From the NCBI GenBank assembly GCA_025642075.2, contig JAODUO010000126.1, positions 1,091,001 through 1,155,000 of the forward strand: a stretch of DNA of 64,000 bases. Direction: 5' to 3'. Under the pieces are notes generated by a model. That model ran no database searches. It was not told where the DNA came from and saw nothing but the letters and a program-made list of their open reading frames with translations. This document shows, in pieces, positions 29,891-49,886 of the stretch; the stretch's first letter is position 1; each line of letters opens with the position of its first letter. A program made the translations under genes and the position numbers. This DNA comes from Ridgeia piscesae (Eukaryota > Annelida > Polychaeta > Sabellida > Siboglinidae).

Positions 29891-30004
29891 TGTATCATAA
29901 AACAACACGTGTATCAACTTTTACCCTAGTCCACAGTGCCTTTATTACCTCAGTCTTGTATTACCGTAAAGTGCTGTATTTAACACCATGATAATCTCAT
30001 TACA
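29891..30004 (-). repeat. 3' LTR of the Ty3/gypsy element
   Basis: On the minus strand it starts TGTAATGAGATT and ends TTTTATGATACA, with AATAAA inside. AGAAGGAAAGA lies immediately upstream as polypurine tract. No clean target-site duplication was found outside it. Confidence 0.8.
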
Positions 30005-30016
30005 TCTTTCCTTCTT
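30005..30016 (-). other. Polypurine tract
   Basis: The purine run AAGAAGGAAAGA on the minus strand ends exactly at the TG of the 3' LTR, the position where plus-strand DNA synthesis is primed in LTR retrotransposons. Confidence 0.75.
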
Positions 30017-30509
30017 GCTTTAACTAAAGTACATTATAAGTTTTATGCACATTAGTTCTGCACATTTCGATGTTATCTCACAAGTTCGTAAGTCTTCATT
30101 CACTGTTCTTAACTGTTCAGTTTGTATCAGTCCAATTAAAGGCATGATAATGTCCTGTTTGACTACTCCTGATTATCTACTTTATACGCAAAGAAACTTG
30201 CATTTATAACTAGAAACCAGGGTAGACTGCCCTTTGTTTCGTCTAATGTTATATGAATGCGATTATTCTGCCCATTGCTATCTTTTAGTCGTGTACATAA
30301 CGACTCGGCAGCTTGATGATCCGGCCACTACGTGTAGTGCGCACATCACTCATTGTTGACACAGGCTGTGACTGGTCTGTGCAGTGGCTTGATTGTGCTG
30401 CCTCCGGAGTCACTCCCGACTGATTTGTTGAGGCTGTGGCTCCTCCCGACGGGTGATCTACACAAACCTCTTTCTCTCTGTCGTCGTATCATCGTGTACT
30501 GGCACAAAC

Positions 30510-31790
30510 CTCTCGTGTCTTTAGCAGATGACGTCTGTTTCTTCGTAAACCTTACCCCTCCCCAAGCTCCACTAGGTACGATTTGGGGTGCTACCCTTGC
30601 CAGTACTTGCGCTTTCTCACTCCATACACCATCACCTCTGACCCTGACTGTGTCAGTAGTCTCTATTGGCTTGAGTTGATTGCTACCATGATCATAATAG
30701 GCTTCTGTTTGATGTCTGGCAACTTGTGCATGGTGACATGTTTTTTTCCGGGGCGCTTCGTTTTCAGTTTCCTGTTCATTGAGATCTCTCCAGGAGATCG
30801 GTCACTTCCCGACAGTGGTGAAGTTCTGTAGTTTTAGCAATGCCAGGTACGGATCCTCGTAATTTTTCCTTGGCTTTCTTCAACAAACGCTTCACGATTT
30901 GTACCGCTTTTTCCGCCTTTCCATTACTCTGTGGGTACTCGGGACTAGATGTCACATGTTTGAAGCCGTATTGCATTGCAAACTGTCGGAATTCACGGCT
31001 GCTGAACTGTGGTCCATTATCTGACACAACCACAGAAGGAAGACCGTGTCTTGCCATGATGGATTTCATGTGACTTATGGTGTTTGTGGACGACAGATCT
31101 TCTAGTTTGCCAACTTCTGGGTAGTTTGATGTATAGACGACAACCACCAAGAAGTTCTTGCCAAACAGCGTGAATAAGTCTGCTCCTATCTTCCGCCAAG
31201 GTTGCTCGGGTATTTCATGTTGTTCCATTGGCTCTTTTGTCTGCTTGTACCTGTGTTTCTGACATGTACCGCATCGTCCTATGTGGTTTTCAATGTCGTT
31301 GTTGATGTTGGGCCAGTACATCACTTCTCTTGCTCTGGCCTGGCATTTTTCTATGCCTAGATGTCCTTCGTGACTCTTCTTCAGCATATCACCTTGTAGT
31401 GTTTTAGGTATGATAACTTTCGGTCCTTTCACCAACACCCCATCGAATTCAGTGATATCACCTCTGAAGTGGTAGTATGGTTTCAGTGATTGCGCATGAT
31501 TACTTTCCCATCCGAAGTGCACTGCATTCAGGACGTCTTTCAGTTCCTCGTCGTCCTTTGTGTGGGTGGAAATCTTTTCCCACATTGGATCACTCACTTG
31601 TGCATTCTGTCTGATCATATCCACGTGTGCTTTGATCTCCTCTTCTGTGTTACTTTTCTTTACACTTCTGTCAAATGCACGTGACAGAGTGTCAGCTACT
31701 ATCAGGTATTTTCCCGGTTTGAACTCGAGTTTCAAGTCATACCTTCTCAATCGCAGCATCATTCTTTGTAGACGAGGCGTCAGATCGCAC
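30510..31790 (-). pseudogene. Ty3/gypsy integrase and end of RNase H region
   Basis: Seen: a zinc-finger region ending CGTCQKH, the integrase core with GADLF, SDNGPQF and PQSNGKAEKA supplying the D-D-E residues, and after a frameshift a C-terminal GLRRNRRHL module near 30520-30560. The frame from 31816 to about 30836 is intact, and the domain is then interrupted. Confidence 0.85.
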
Positions 31791-32900
31791 AGATTCTTCT
31801 TGTGGAGTGAAACCAAGGGCTTGTGGTCGGTTTCTCCTTTCCCCCAGCACCATACACAACCCTGGAACTTTCACATGCAAAGACTAGCCCTAAAAGCTCC
31901 TTCTCAATTTGAGCATAGTTATTTTCTGCAGAGGTCATGGCACGCGAGATGAACGCAACTGGAAGCCAATTTCCATCGTGCTCCTGTAGAAGTACGGCTC
32001 CCAAGCCTTTGAAGCATCGCTCGATATTTTGCTTCTTCTAGCTGGATCATAGAACTTCAGGAGTGGTTCCGTCGTGAAGAAGTCTTTTATGTCTAGCCAT
32101 TCCTTTGCCTGTTCGGCTTCCCACTGCCAGTCATTCTTCTCGAGTAGCAGTTGTCTCAGGGCTGTTGTCTTTACCGTCAAGTTCGGCACAAACTTGGCCA
32201 TGTAGTTTACCATGCCAATTGCTCTCTGTACTTCCTCTTTGGTCGTGGGTACTGGCATGTTGCAAACTCCAGCAACTTTGTCCGGATCTGGCTTGATTCC
32301 CTGGTGTGTTAGCTTTTCTCCTAAGTACGTCAATTCTGTGACACCAAATACGCACTTTTTCTCGTTCAGTTTGAGTCCAGAGCGTCTGACGGTGGCCAAC
32401 GCCCTCTTCAGTCGAGCGTCGTGCTCTTCTCTTGTTCGTCCCCAGACGACTATGTCATCCATGAAGACTTTGACTCCTGTCTCGCTCTCGAACAGTTGCT
32501 GAATCTTGGCATGGAATATTTCTGGTGCACAGTTGGTCCCATATGGAAGTCTTTTGAAGGAGTATCGGCCGAAAGGCGTAGCGACTGTACATAGATGTGT
32601 ACTCTCTGAGGATTTCAGACCTGTGTGGCAGGTGGTAGTGTTCTCTTCTGATGTATTCATTGAGGTCCATTGGATCTAGACACAGTCTCAGGTCACCGTT
32701 GGGCTTCTCCACTATAACCAGTGGCAGCACCCAATCCGTTGGTCTTTCGGCTTTGACCAGCACCTCTGTCTGAACCAGTCTGTCAAGCTCTTTCTTCAAC
32801 TTCTGCTTCTGAGACTGCGGGACTTTCCTCGCCGGATACACAGAGGGTACATAGTTTTGTCGCAGATGTATCTTGCATGTCCCTTCCAAACAGCCTAGTC
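31780..32900 (-). pseudogene. Ty3/gypsy reverse transcriptase and RNase H, frameshifted
   Basis: RT signatures LRLCLDPMDLN, FMDDIVVWG (catalytic xxDD near 32445-32470) and LTHQGIKPDPDKV are visible, followed by an RNase H region with SSDAS and AFISRAM. A deletion between the LDP and PYG blocks (around 32600-32680) and further frameshifts break the protein. Confidence 0.85.
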
Positions 32901-33199
32901 CCTTGAAGATATCCGGGTACTCTTTCTTTATGTCTGCACTTGTCAGGACCCCATTTTCTTTAACTGTGCAAACTTTCCGTACGCCACACTCTCTTGTCAC
33001 CAAGCCCAGTCGCTCACTGTCGCTGGCACCGATGAGTGACTGTCTTCCTTTGGAAACAACTACAAATTTTAGTCTATGTTTCTTTCCCATGTGGTTGACT
33101 GTAGCAATGCATATTCCAAGAGTTTCGATGTTTTCTTCATTGTACGTTTTCAGCTTGGGACGTCGCTCTGTCTGTAGTTTTGGCTTACTGGCAAGCCCC

Positions 33200-34040
33200 T
33201 CATAATCGCTCAGACTCGGTATATTCACCTGGGCACCGCTGTCTACTTTCAACGGCACATCGTGTATAGCTGACACAAAGAAACATCCTTCGTCGCCAGT
33301 GCTGTCATTGTCTACACCGACAACTTGCACTCTTCGCGTCAAACACTTTGAGGCATAGTGATTTCTGCCACATTTGTCACAAATGGCGCCCCATGGGCCC
33401 GGAACCCCCCGTTTACATTGTTTCTTTTTAGGTGTCAGGGCGTTTCTTGTTGCTTGTTCCACTACAGGGACTTGTTTTTTTCTTAGGTTCAATTTTTTTC
33501 AGTTTTCGAATCAAGTTCACACTTGCACTCTTTTCTGCGCCAGTTAACACTTTCATTTGCGCTTGCGCGGCTTCGTTTGCTTTGCAAATGTTAATTCCCG
33601 CTCTAACGTTAGCTCTGAGTCTCTGAGTAACCTTTCCTTTATTTTGGGGTCTCTGATGCCCACTACCACTCAATCACGTATCAGGCTATCTTGCAGCGAC
33701 CCAAATTCACATGACTGTGACTTCAGCCTTAAGTCCGTGGTAAAACTATCTATCGTCTCACCTTCACCTTGTATTCGGGTGTGAAACACGTATCGGTCGT
33801 AAATGACGTTTTTTCGCGGCACGCAGAACTCGGTGAACTTTCTCATGACTGTGTTAAATTTTCTGCTGTTTCCGCCGGGACGGCTGGTTGATTACCTACT
33901 GCCGCTTTGGCAGGTTCGTACGTGAATGTACGAAACACTTCTTTTGCCTCGGGTCCAGCAACTTTTTCAACAAATCCCAAAATTTTTTCTTTTCTTCCCG
34001 AATTTCTTCTTTTAAACCAAAACATGAAGTTAATGAAAAT
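33200..34040 (-). pseudogene. Ty3/gypsy gag (C-terminal part) and protease
   Basis: The capsid-type sequence FHTRIQGEGETIDSF and CEFGSLQDSLIRD is followed by a zinc knuckle CDKCGRNHYASKC (about 33362-33400) and the aspartic protease site DSGAQVN (about 33230-33250). Gag is cut at its N-terminal side, at the LINE junction near 34040, and by internal stops. Confidence 0.8.
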
Positions 34041-36093
34041 GGAACCTTGTTTCAAAAAAAATCATCAACATTATGAAACACTATGTACCAATCCGTCTTA
34101 CAACTTCCAGACACAACCTTCCCTGGTTCAATAAAGACTTGAAAAAAATGTGCAAAAGAAAGAAACGATTATATAAGAAAGCAAAAATATCTAGAAATCC
34201 AGAAGACTGGCAAGAGTTTTGTAACATCAGGAAAGACATGCACAAACACCTTCGTTCTGCTAGACTGTCCTATATAAATCAATTCCTAACAACTGCAATA
34301 ACAGACAAACCGAAAGCATTCTGGAGTTTCATTTCCAAACTTAGACAAGATAACCAGGGTATTGGGGACCTCAACATTGCGGGAAACATAATTAGCGATG
34401 ACAAGCAAAAAGCAGAAGCCTTAGGCAATCAGTTCAAAAGTGTCTTTACATATGAAGGAAATTCCAAGCTGCCAAATCTGAATGACAGCCCACATGGAAA
34501 AATACCCGAATTAACAATTTCATTTAAAGGAGTACATGACCAACTATCAAAAATTAACACCTCTAAATCGCAAGGACCAGATGGCATTCCACCATGGTTT
34601 CTAAACAGATATGCCTACCACCTAACACCAATAATACATGATATCTTCCAATCATCAGTTGACTCTGGTCAAGTCCCCAAAGCCTGGAACGAAGCAAACA
34701 TAACAGCAATTTTCAAGAAAGGAAACAGGGCAGAAACTTCAAACTACATACCAATATCCTTAACACCTGTGATTTCTAAACTTCTTGAACACATAATTCA
34801 TAGCCACATCATGAAACACCTTGAACAACATCACATCCTAACTGACCACCAACATGGTTTTCGTGCAAAAAGATCAACAGAAACTCAATTAATTCAAACT
34901 GTCCATGATATAAGCAAATATCTAGATGAAAAGAAATCTGTAGACATGGCCATTCTAGACTTCACTAAAGCATTCGACAAAGTTCCACATAAAAGACTAA
35001 TCCACAAACTAAAATACTATGGCATCACAGGCCCAATATCGTCATGGATAGAAAGCTTCCTTGCAGAAAGAACTCAACAGGTTGTAATAAATGGATCAGC
35101 ATCCAAACCAATTAAAGTCACCTCAGGGGTACCACAGGGAACCGTACTGGGGCCCTTACTTTTCTTACTTTACATAAATGATCTACCCAACAATCTCACT
35201 TCAAACGTTCGCCTTTTGCAGATGACTGCCTACTATATCAACCAATTAAATCAGACAATGACATTTCTCTCCTCCAAAATGATCTAATCAAACTTGAGGA
35301 ATGGCAAAACACCTGGCTTATGAAATTCAATCCCACCAAATGCTTCACAATGACATTAGCCTCAAGAAAACCGACACCAAATATTTACACCTTCTGTGGC
35401 CAACAACTTAAATCTGTTCAATCACATTGTTATCTTGGTGTACAAATATCAAATACATTAAATTGGACAGCACAATGCAACTCAGTCGCTAGGAAAGCAC
35501 AACAGACTCTAGGAGTCATTAGGAGAAATCTAAACAAATGCCCAACCCACATTAAGTCAATAGCCTACACAACCCTTGTCCGACCAATACTTGAATATGC
35601 ATCAGCATCATGGGATCCACACTGCCTAAAACATATTAAAACCTTAGAAAGAATCCAAAGACAAGCTGCCAGATTTTGTACACATAACTATTCTAGAGAA
35701 CCAGGAACAGTAACCCAACTTTTTAAAGACCTCCAGTGGGACACCCTCCAAACAAGAAGAAAAATTAAAAGACTTAGCATAATATACAAAATGGAACATA
35801 ACCTTATAGATATCCCGCTAGATCACTATATCCAACACAACACTAGAACCTCACGTAAACATGACAGTCAGTTCTTGCAAATTAGATACTCTGCAAACAT
35901 ATTTGGAAGCAGCTTCTTTCCAACAACAATTAAGGAATGGAATTCTCTCCCCTCAAACACTGTCTCAAGTAAATCACTAAAATCATTTCAGAATAGTTTA
36001 ATCCAACATTTTAACAATTAAGTCAGATGACCCACCATGCGCACTGGCGTGATGTGTCCCTAGGACATTTTGCCAGTTAAGATACAGATACAG
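34041..36093 (+). mobile_element. 5'-truncated LINE inserted in the LTR element
   Basis: The frame from 34073 reads NLPWFNKDLKKMCKRKKRLY, then SKSQGPDGIPPWF, TKAFDKVPH and GVPQGTVLGPLLFLLYINDL. At about 35215 one base is missing in a T run, and the FADD catalytic motif continues in the next frame (FADDCLLY). That frame stays open to a stop near 36020 and ends with EWNSLPSNT and a polar tail. The 3' end is a GATACA repeat abutting the LTR remnant, a LINE-type tail. Apart from the one frameshift the RT part is nearly intact, so the insertion is young. CR1/jockey-like; endonuclease and ORF1 are lost. The left junction is approximate. Confidence 0.9.
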
Positions 36094-36201
36094 ATAAAAC
36101 AACACGTGTATCAACTTTTACCCTAGTCCACATTGCCTTTATTACCTCAGTCTTGTATTACCGTAAAGTGCTGTATTTAACACCATGCTAATCTCATCAC
36201 A
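36094..36201 (-). repeat. 5' LTR remnant of the Ty3/gypsy element
   Basis: This is the direct copy of 29897-30004, cut at its inner end by the LINE tail. It starts TGTGATGAGATT on the minus strand. Confidence 0.8.
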
Positions 36202-36450
36202 TGCTGCATCCACGTCGGAATTCCATTGTAACGGCGATAGGTACTTATCATCTTCCGGCGCGATACTCGATAAAACGAAAAGTGCTAATGTCTTGAGAGT
36301 CAGCCTATCGAACGTAATTGCACACGAGCGTAGGTGTAGCAGTCTATGGTCTTCCAATACATCATTGGAGGTGCAGACAATAGGGCCTGTAAGTGGGTCA
36401 CGATACATGGCGAGACTCCGCGCGACTAGAACTGATTGTGGACTGGACAC
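36202..36450 (-). CDS. Unidentified open frame running into the LTR remnant
   Basis: The minus strand has an acceptor-like TTTTGTGTCCAG before 36442, then an open frame with LEDHRLLHLRSCAITFDRLT, LKTLALFVLSSIAPEDD and an end inside the LTR. The leucine-rich part vaguely recalls a nuclear-receptor ligand domain, but no diagnostic motif is present. The reading is tentative. Confidence 0.2.
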
Positions 36451-36459
36451 AAAATAATA

Positions 36460-37240
36460 TTATAACGATGGATGACAGTTGTAGCTTCCGACTGATGAAT
36501 ACTAGGAAAATCAGGTCATAAACATCTTGTGTTATACCTTTCTTATGTTAAATGTCCGATTTAATATTGAGTTTACCACACTATCATAGACATATAGCGA
36601 TTTACGTAGTGCAGATAATAAACACGATTTTAGGCCGTATAGGTCTTTTGCGGGATTTGCATTTTACTTTGCTGTACGTTGTGATTTCGATAAGCACTTA
36701 TATCTGATAAGTTGTATAAATGTACATAATCATACCACATGTATACGTTCGCCCCAAACAGGTTGTACTTGGCAAAAAATGGCACTATTCATTATTAGTA
36801 AAGATCGCCAAACACAAGTACTTGCCGCTAATGCCATGGCAACCACCATAATAAGCGATTACAATTCAAGATTTCCGTACCATTTTCACCAGCAAAGTGT
36901 TCCATTGCTTCTGCTTGTAATAATCCTTCGGACAATAGAACTAAAATACGCTATTTGGGAACAGTTCGATTATTGCAACCAAAAACAAACGAAGTCCTAT
37001 GTGTTAACATGGACTTCCTGCCCCCAGCTTCGCTTTCGCGCGCGAGACTTACACGCCCTATTGTGTCTGATAGCACACCAGTCGCGTATTTGAAATGTTC
37101 GGCCGGTATGTAGAACTTTGCACGAAGTGGAATAAATATAGGTAAATTAATTGATAGGTGGCAGCACCAGGACTGAGTTAGATCGACGAGGTGGTGAATA
37201 AAATGAAATATTGTTGGTTAATAGGGAGGAGATACTGGTA
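36460..37240. other. Intergenic or intronic stretch
   Basis: No gene is recognised. A signal-peptide exon for the Ig/EGF gene would be expected on the plus strand here or further left, but none could be picked out. Confidence 0.4.
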
Positions 37241-37244
37241 AGCA

Positions 37245-37347
37245 TTGCATTGCATTGCATTGCATTGCATTGCATTGCATTGCATTGCATTGCATTGCAT
37301 TGCATTGCATTGCATTGCATTGCATTGCATTGCATTGCATTGCACTG

Positions 37348-37423
<76 letters not shown>

Positions 37424-37432
37424 TGTGTGTGT
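37245..37432. repeat. (TGCAT)n followed by (GCGT)n microsatellite
   Basis: About twenty TGCAT units run to 37343, then a short GT run and about seventeen GCGT units. Confidence 0.97.
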
Positions 37433-37755
37433 AGTCAGTCGGGATGTTATATCCAATCTAGTTTAAGATAAATCCCAGTGCAGAACAAACATTTTATCAG
37501 TTTGTATTTCGTCAGTTTAACAAATAAATTACATGACTTAACAAAATAGCTTTGTGATATGGTGTGGTTTAAAAAGATTAATGACTGAGACGATATAATA
37601 ATTGTTGCACACCAGCAAAACACTGACTATAAAAAGAGGGTTTACAGTAAAATTTCCCAAATGTCTTAGTATTTAAAGAGTGTGAATCAATGGTATCCAT
37701 CCCAAATGGCAGAATACGTCTTGTTCTTGTATTTCCGTTTGTCATGCATTTCCAG

Positions 37756-44713
<6,958 letters not shown>

Positions 44714-45249
44714 GTAAGGCAACAATTAGGACGCTCCCCCCTACTTTCTTTATTTAAAATTCACCAAATAGTATACGTAATCCAAGAATAATTTCAAAAT
44801 ATTAATTTATGCTGGGATGTACTGATCACATAATATAAGAATGATTAAGGAGGTCTGGTGGTTATTTATAAAAGCCGCCATTTATAAAGATAAGTGCAGC
44901 TGTCGCAAGTGATGGAGGATGCTAAAGAGGAGGACAAAAAGGGCGAGGGCACGAGGGTGTCCTGGATGGCTTTGTTGATCAAGATTACCTGGACGATGAG
45001 TGGGATTAGGTAAAATGGTATTATAAAGATTATTATACATTACCTGCAGTTATAAAATAGCGTAGCCCTTATGCTAGCACTTTATTGTTTAGTGTTGTGT
45101 TTTATCTATTATTATGGGTATCATTCCCTGTAGCATAGTTACAGTTACTTTCACAACATACAACAATGTCTAACTAGTATGCAGATATAGCATGCTTACT
45201 GACAACCAATCACTACTGTTTTCCAATTAATTGGTTATGTTAATGTTTA

Positions 45250-45720
45250 ATGTATTTTGTATCGAATTGATCTAACGTATATTTGAAGGAGCAGACATTA
45301 CCTATTAAGTTAGTATCATCGGCATATAATATCGCATTAAATGTATCACTGCCACGATGAATATCATTTATGTAAAATATAAATAATAAAACAAATATGG
45401 AACCCTGAGGGACACCTGTCGAGATTGGTACTTCATCGGAAATTACATCACCGAATTGTACAAATTGGAATTTAAGGTAACTGACTAGCCAGTTTGGCGA
45501 TGTTCTAAATGCACCGGAGTGGTTTATTAATTTTTTTAAAGTAAAATAGAGTGGTCCAATGTGTCCAATGCTTTTGACCGATCTGCAGAGACAGCTATGT
45601 GTGCAACTCCATTTCCAGAGTAGTCAGTTCCGTGGAATGTGCTTTTCTGAAGCGGTACTGACTACTAAATAATATTCCATTTGTAGATAAATACTCATAT
45701 AGTTAATAGTACATAATAAA
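45250..45720 (-). mobile_element. Degenerate LINE reverse-transcriptase fragment
   Basis: The minus strand reads GVPQGSI, FYINDIHRGSD and ILYADDTNLIGN, so the YADD catalytic motif survives, but upstream parts carry stops and frameshifts. Confidence 0.75.
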
Positions 45721-46390
45721 TTCAAGAAAAATAGACGACAGCAACACTATTGATGTATAGTTACCTAGCATCGTTTTTGTGTTCTTTTTTCGTTTAAAGA
45801 GGAATAACCTTTGCAATTTTAGTTTTTCAAGGAAAATCCCTGTGATAAGCAATTGCTTTATTATGAGAGACAAAGGCTTGACAGTTAGCGGAACTGATTT
45901 GTTTTAGCAAATATATAGAGATTAAGTCATGTCCTGCACTGTTGTTAGAGTCAAAGTCCTACATAACCAATAGTGTATCGTTTTCTATAACATGCTTGAA
46001 TACAGCAGTGAACGGAGATTTTACCGTTACATTGTTAGTACAAATCTTACGTTCCCTAGAAGGAGTTAATTTTACTGCCACTCTTTTGCCGATATTTACA
46101 CAGAAAAAGCGTTACATTTTTGAGCAACTTCCCTATTATCCGAGTTATGTACTCGTTAATATTGACATATTTTGGAGATTCAAATTGTTTATGGATTTTA
46201 TTTAAAAGTTGCTTAATAGTTGCCCATGTTTTTCCTACATTATTTTGTTTTTCTCAAAAATTTCTAAAATATTTCAATACTAAGGAGAACGTAGCTCGGA
46301 TAAAAGGAAAATCGTGCAAACATTTATCGAATTTGTGTGTGAATATCGGCAAAAAACTGTCAGAAAAAATAACTGATTCTAGAAAAAATA
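45721..46390. other. Intergenic or intronic stretch
   Basis: Nothing recognised. Confidence 0.4.
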
Positions 46391-46396
46391 AGACAT

Positions 46397-46397
46397 G

Positions 46398-46471
<74 letters not shown>

Positions 46472-46514
46472 ACGCTATTAGTTAATAAATGCATATGTCT
46501 CACTCTGAAAACAA

Positions 46515-46557
<43 letters not shown>

Positions 46558-46581
46558 CTCTCTCTCTCTCTCTCTCTCTCT

Positions 46582-46642
<61 letters not shown>
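46397..46642. repeat. (TA)n and (CT)n microsatellites
   Basis: Two TA runs flank a CT run (46518-46582). Confidence 0.96.
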
Positions 46643-46649
<7 letters not shown>

Positions 46650-48235
46650 CCGAGGATAAACAATGATATTAAAGCATTGTTTTGTTGAAGCAAACCGACT
46701 GTCAATGGGCGTCGTGGCGAGTCAACTGTCAATGGGCGTTCTGGCGCTGTGTGGTGTTTTTGTGACTACCGTTCTCTGCACGTTCTACTGACAGTCGCTG
46801 AGTGTAGTCTCACCAATGACACACTGAAATAGAAAACTACATCTAACAGCGCTGACAGCTGTCGTTATATATCAAACGCATCAAGTTAGATATATGCCCA
46901 TGTGTGCTCAATTGTACGTAAATATGAATACGTAAATATGAACGTTGTCATCCCTGGGGCATATCTGTAGAATAGTAAATGTTAAACGTTAAATGAATGC
47001 ATGCAAGAACATCATAATATTTAACTATGCCATGTAATAAACTCCGTTTTGCGTACATGTACAGTTAAGCATTACGCACACGCACGCGCACGCACACACG
47101 CACACACGCGCGCGCGCCAAGGCATATTTAATGTGCTGTTTTAACACACGTTGCGCATTGATATAGTAAATTTAGTGTTATTATGTTGAATATAAATGTA
47201 GGCTGCAAGTTCTTAATCGAATTGATATTTCAGCTACGGTGGCGTTATCGTAGCTTAGGCATTTAGGACACAAACAAACGTGTGAGTGTAGTTTGTTTAT
47301 TAGGGACGAATGTTTTCTATAACACTTGATATGCTGTTAGAATGAGCAGGCCAGCCAGGTGTTGAAATGGCAAGTTCTTTAATCTGTCCTAAGAGCTGGA
47401 TGCCTCACAATGTAATGACGTATTGTTTGTTGTTGTTTGTAGAAATGCGTTTGTTGTGTCGTTTCTCATCTTATGCATTTGACAGCTATGTGTGGTCAGT
47501 TGCCACTTGAGTTGGTTAATATGTGTGCACTGATACATGTATTTAATAAATATTAAAATATTTGCTGTTGTGTTTGTGAATATCTCTATTTGGCCGCATA
47601 ACTGGCATGTGGTTGTTGTAGAGAACGTGTAATTGTATAGCGCGTGAATGTGTAGTCTGAAAATTGTCTAGCGGCGGTTGTTCACGCCAACACATATATT
47701 GAATGATACAACTCCTCCGTCATTGACCTCTTGGAATATTATTATTGGGGGTTTCATTTCAACAACGCTTAACGCATCGCCAAGAACGCGAACAACCTAC
47801 TGCCTTGTCATGTCGTTACATTTGGTTCACCGTTAGATTTGTCTAAAAATGTGTATATATTTTAGATGTTCTTGTCAGGTAGTCCCCTGGTAATATGCAT
47901 GATTTACCTTGTATTTGATTACCTATTGTTTGAAGTTATTGACACGATCTGCTGAGTTGGATAATGCTTTGCACTTGCTATTTTCATATTTATGCTATTA
48001 CAGTTTCTACTCACCACCTTCCGCACTTCCGGTGTTACGATAATAACCCAGTTTCGCTAAACCGGCTTCACAGTTGTCAGAAATATTGCTTACCTTAGAG
48101 TGGGTAAACGGCTAGCATTGACCATACCTAGTCCACAAGTACTGCCCTCTAGTGATCACTCTGGTGCCACATCTGACGGTACTTGTAGTAATAGGGTGCA
48201 AAGAATGTGTCACGTGTAATATGGCTATCTTAATA
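46643..48235. other. Intergenic stretch
   Basis: No gene recognised. A CA/CG run at 47079-47117 is followed by GGCATATTTAATGTGCTGTT, a block repeated near 56.8 kb. Confidence 0.5.
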
Positions 48236-48239
48236 GTTA

Positions 48240-49110
48240 CTTATGCACATCGCCCCTCCTGGAACATAGGCCGTTGACCACAGTTCTCCAGCGTCTTCTG
48301 TCTTGGGCGTTTATTTCGATCTGCCTCCATGTGCATGATGTCATCTTACGGTCTGTCTAAAGAACCCTTCTCCATGTGTTCCTTGGACGACCTCTTTTTT
48401 CTTCTTTGTGGGTTTATTGTCTGGTAGTAGTTGATGCTGGTTTCCAGTCCACCCCCATATTCTGCTGCACTCATCTCCAGCAGTCGGTTGGTGTGTTTTC
48501 TCCCACAAGTCAATGTTGCTGATGGTGTCTGGCCAGCGGATCTGGAGGATTCTTCTCAGACATTGTTGATAAAGGTCTGCACTTTTTTATGGTGGTGTTA
48601 GTTGTCCTCCATTTCTCTGCTGCATATAGTAGTACGGACTTCACGTTGAAGTTAAACAGGCGTATCTTCGCGCGTAATGACAACACTTTGGAGCTTCAGA
48701 TGTTTTTGAGCTTGAGGTTACGTCAAGGTCTCTACCTGATAAATGTCATTCCCTTCCTGTGTGAAAGGCTACATGCTGGCTGTATTTAACTTTGTCTTGT
48801 CTTTACTACGTATATTTAGGGTCACTCGTATATAGTTCACTGCTCTTCTTCTGCATCCGTTAGTGGCTGTGGGACAACAATGCTAGATCGTTGGCAAAGT
48901 CCAGGTTGTGTCCATTGGATGTCATTTCTTCTCTCTGTATTGTTGATGTCTTCATAATCCAATCGATGACCAGAAGCAAGAGCAAGGGGGACCGCAATCA
49001 ACCTTGTCTACTTTGAAACGGTTGGTCAGTTGACATCCATGTGTTACTCTGCGGTATGTTCATTCGTAGCTGTTGTTAATCAGCTTGACTAGTTTGGTTG
49101 GTATGCCGTA
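48240..49110 (-). mobile_element. Degenerate LINE
   Basis: The minus strand gives RT remnants with LDFANDLALLSHSH (ANDL in place of the usual ADDL) near 48880-48920 and a C-terminal RGRPRNTWRR ... DRRRWRTVVNGLCS pattern near 48250-48400. Many stops are present. Confidence 0.7.
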
Positions 49111-49495
49111 ATGTCGTAGTAGTTTTTTCCCAAAAAAGATTGCTATCATAACAACCATGCTACAGGACCTCGCTGTTTAGTCATAACCGCTTTTATCCAG
49201 CTCAGAATACACGTTCTGCCCATGTCATTACTGGACAGTTTATATGGCTACATAGTTCACGTGCTTTGAGTTTCTCCAACTCAGTTAGAAAGTATTCGTC
49301 AGGCTATCTGCAATCACACACTACATGATCCGCATAGCTATGTAAACACCAAGATCAAAACTAATCATCACGATACAGTATAAATGACATATACATTATT
49401 ATAAAATAGTTCGTTTTTTCTCTGTATGTGGACCCACATCCCCTTCAGGCTTTTCGTAAATGTATACTTCGATTTGTGAAAAATCGTAATGGGGG

Positions 49496-49791
49496 TTATA
49501 CAACTGGGGAGTTCATTGCTTCAAATGAGAAAACAAATACGTGGAATATCACATTTTCTAAAACTGCCATTGGTAAAATTGGTACTGTCTGAATAATTAT
49601 ATTATAATTTCTAGATCTAAGTAATGGTAATATGAAACTGGTTCTCAAATGATGTTCACCATCAAAGTGAAGACGCCGCAACTGTGGTTGTCCTGCTGCT
49701 GGCCACGTGATGTTTATTGGTATCCACTTGTGCACTGGCAAGCCTAACATTTTACATCGCACGTCTGCGTACTTCCTGGAAGAAGAACATG
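49496..49791 (-). CDS. Unidentified open frame, possible exon
   Basis: After TTCTTCTTCCAG on the minus strand an open frame reads KYADVRCKMLGLPVHKWIPI, NITWPAAGQPQLRRLHFDGE and ILPLLRSRNYNIIIQTVPIL. The good acceptor and long frame suggest an exon, but no family is recognised and the donor is undecided (candidates near 49540-49590). Confidence 0.3.
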
Positions 49792-49886
49792 ATTTATTTA
49801 CATTTATCAGACGTACACCTCTTTGAAAAGCAAACATTAATGTAGATACAATATTCATACTAATCCAGATATAACATAACAATGTA

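Larger units (their letters stand above)
29891..36201 (-). mobile_element. Ty3/gypsy LTR retrotransposon with short LTRs, interrupted by a LINE
   Basis: Read on the minus strand: a 5' LTR remnant (36201-36094), an inserted LINE, then gag, protease, reverse transcriptase, RNase H and integrase in the Ty3/gypsy order, a polypurine tract and the 3' LTR (30004-29891). The LTR is only 114 bp, from TG to CA, which fits short-LTR lineages such as Mag; that lineage call is inference. The two LTR copies differ at three visible places over about 109 bases. The coding region is broken by several frameshifts and stops and lacks the gag N-terminus, so the copy is inactive. Confidence 0.88.

Noticed and set aside
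44880..45006. A seventh exon of the Ig/EGF gene
   Set aside because: It has acceptor- and donor-like ends, but the required phase 1 reading hits a stop, and it lacks the cysteine pattern.
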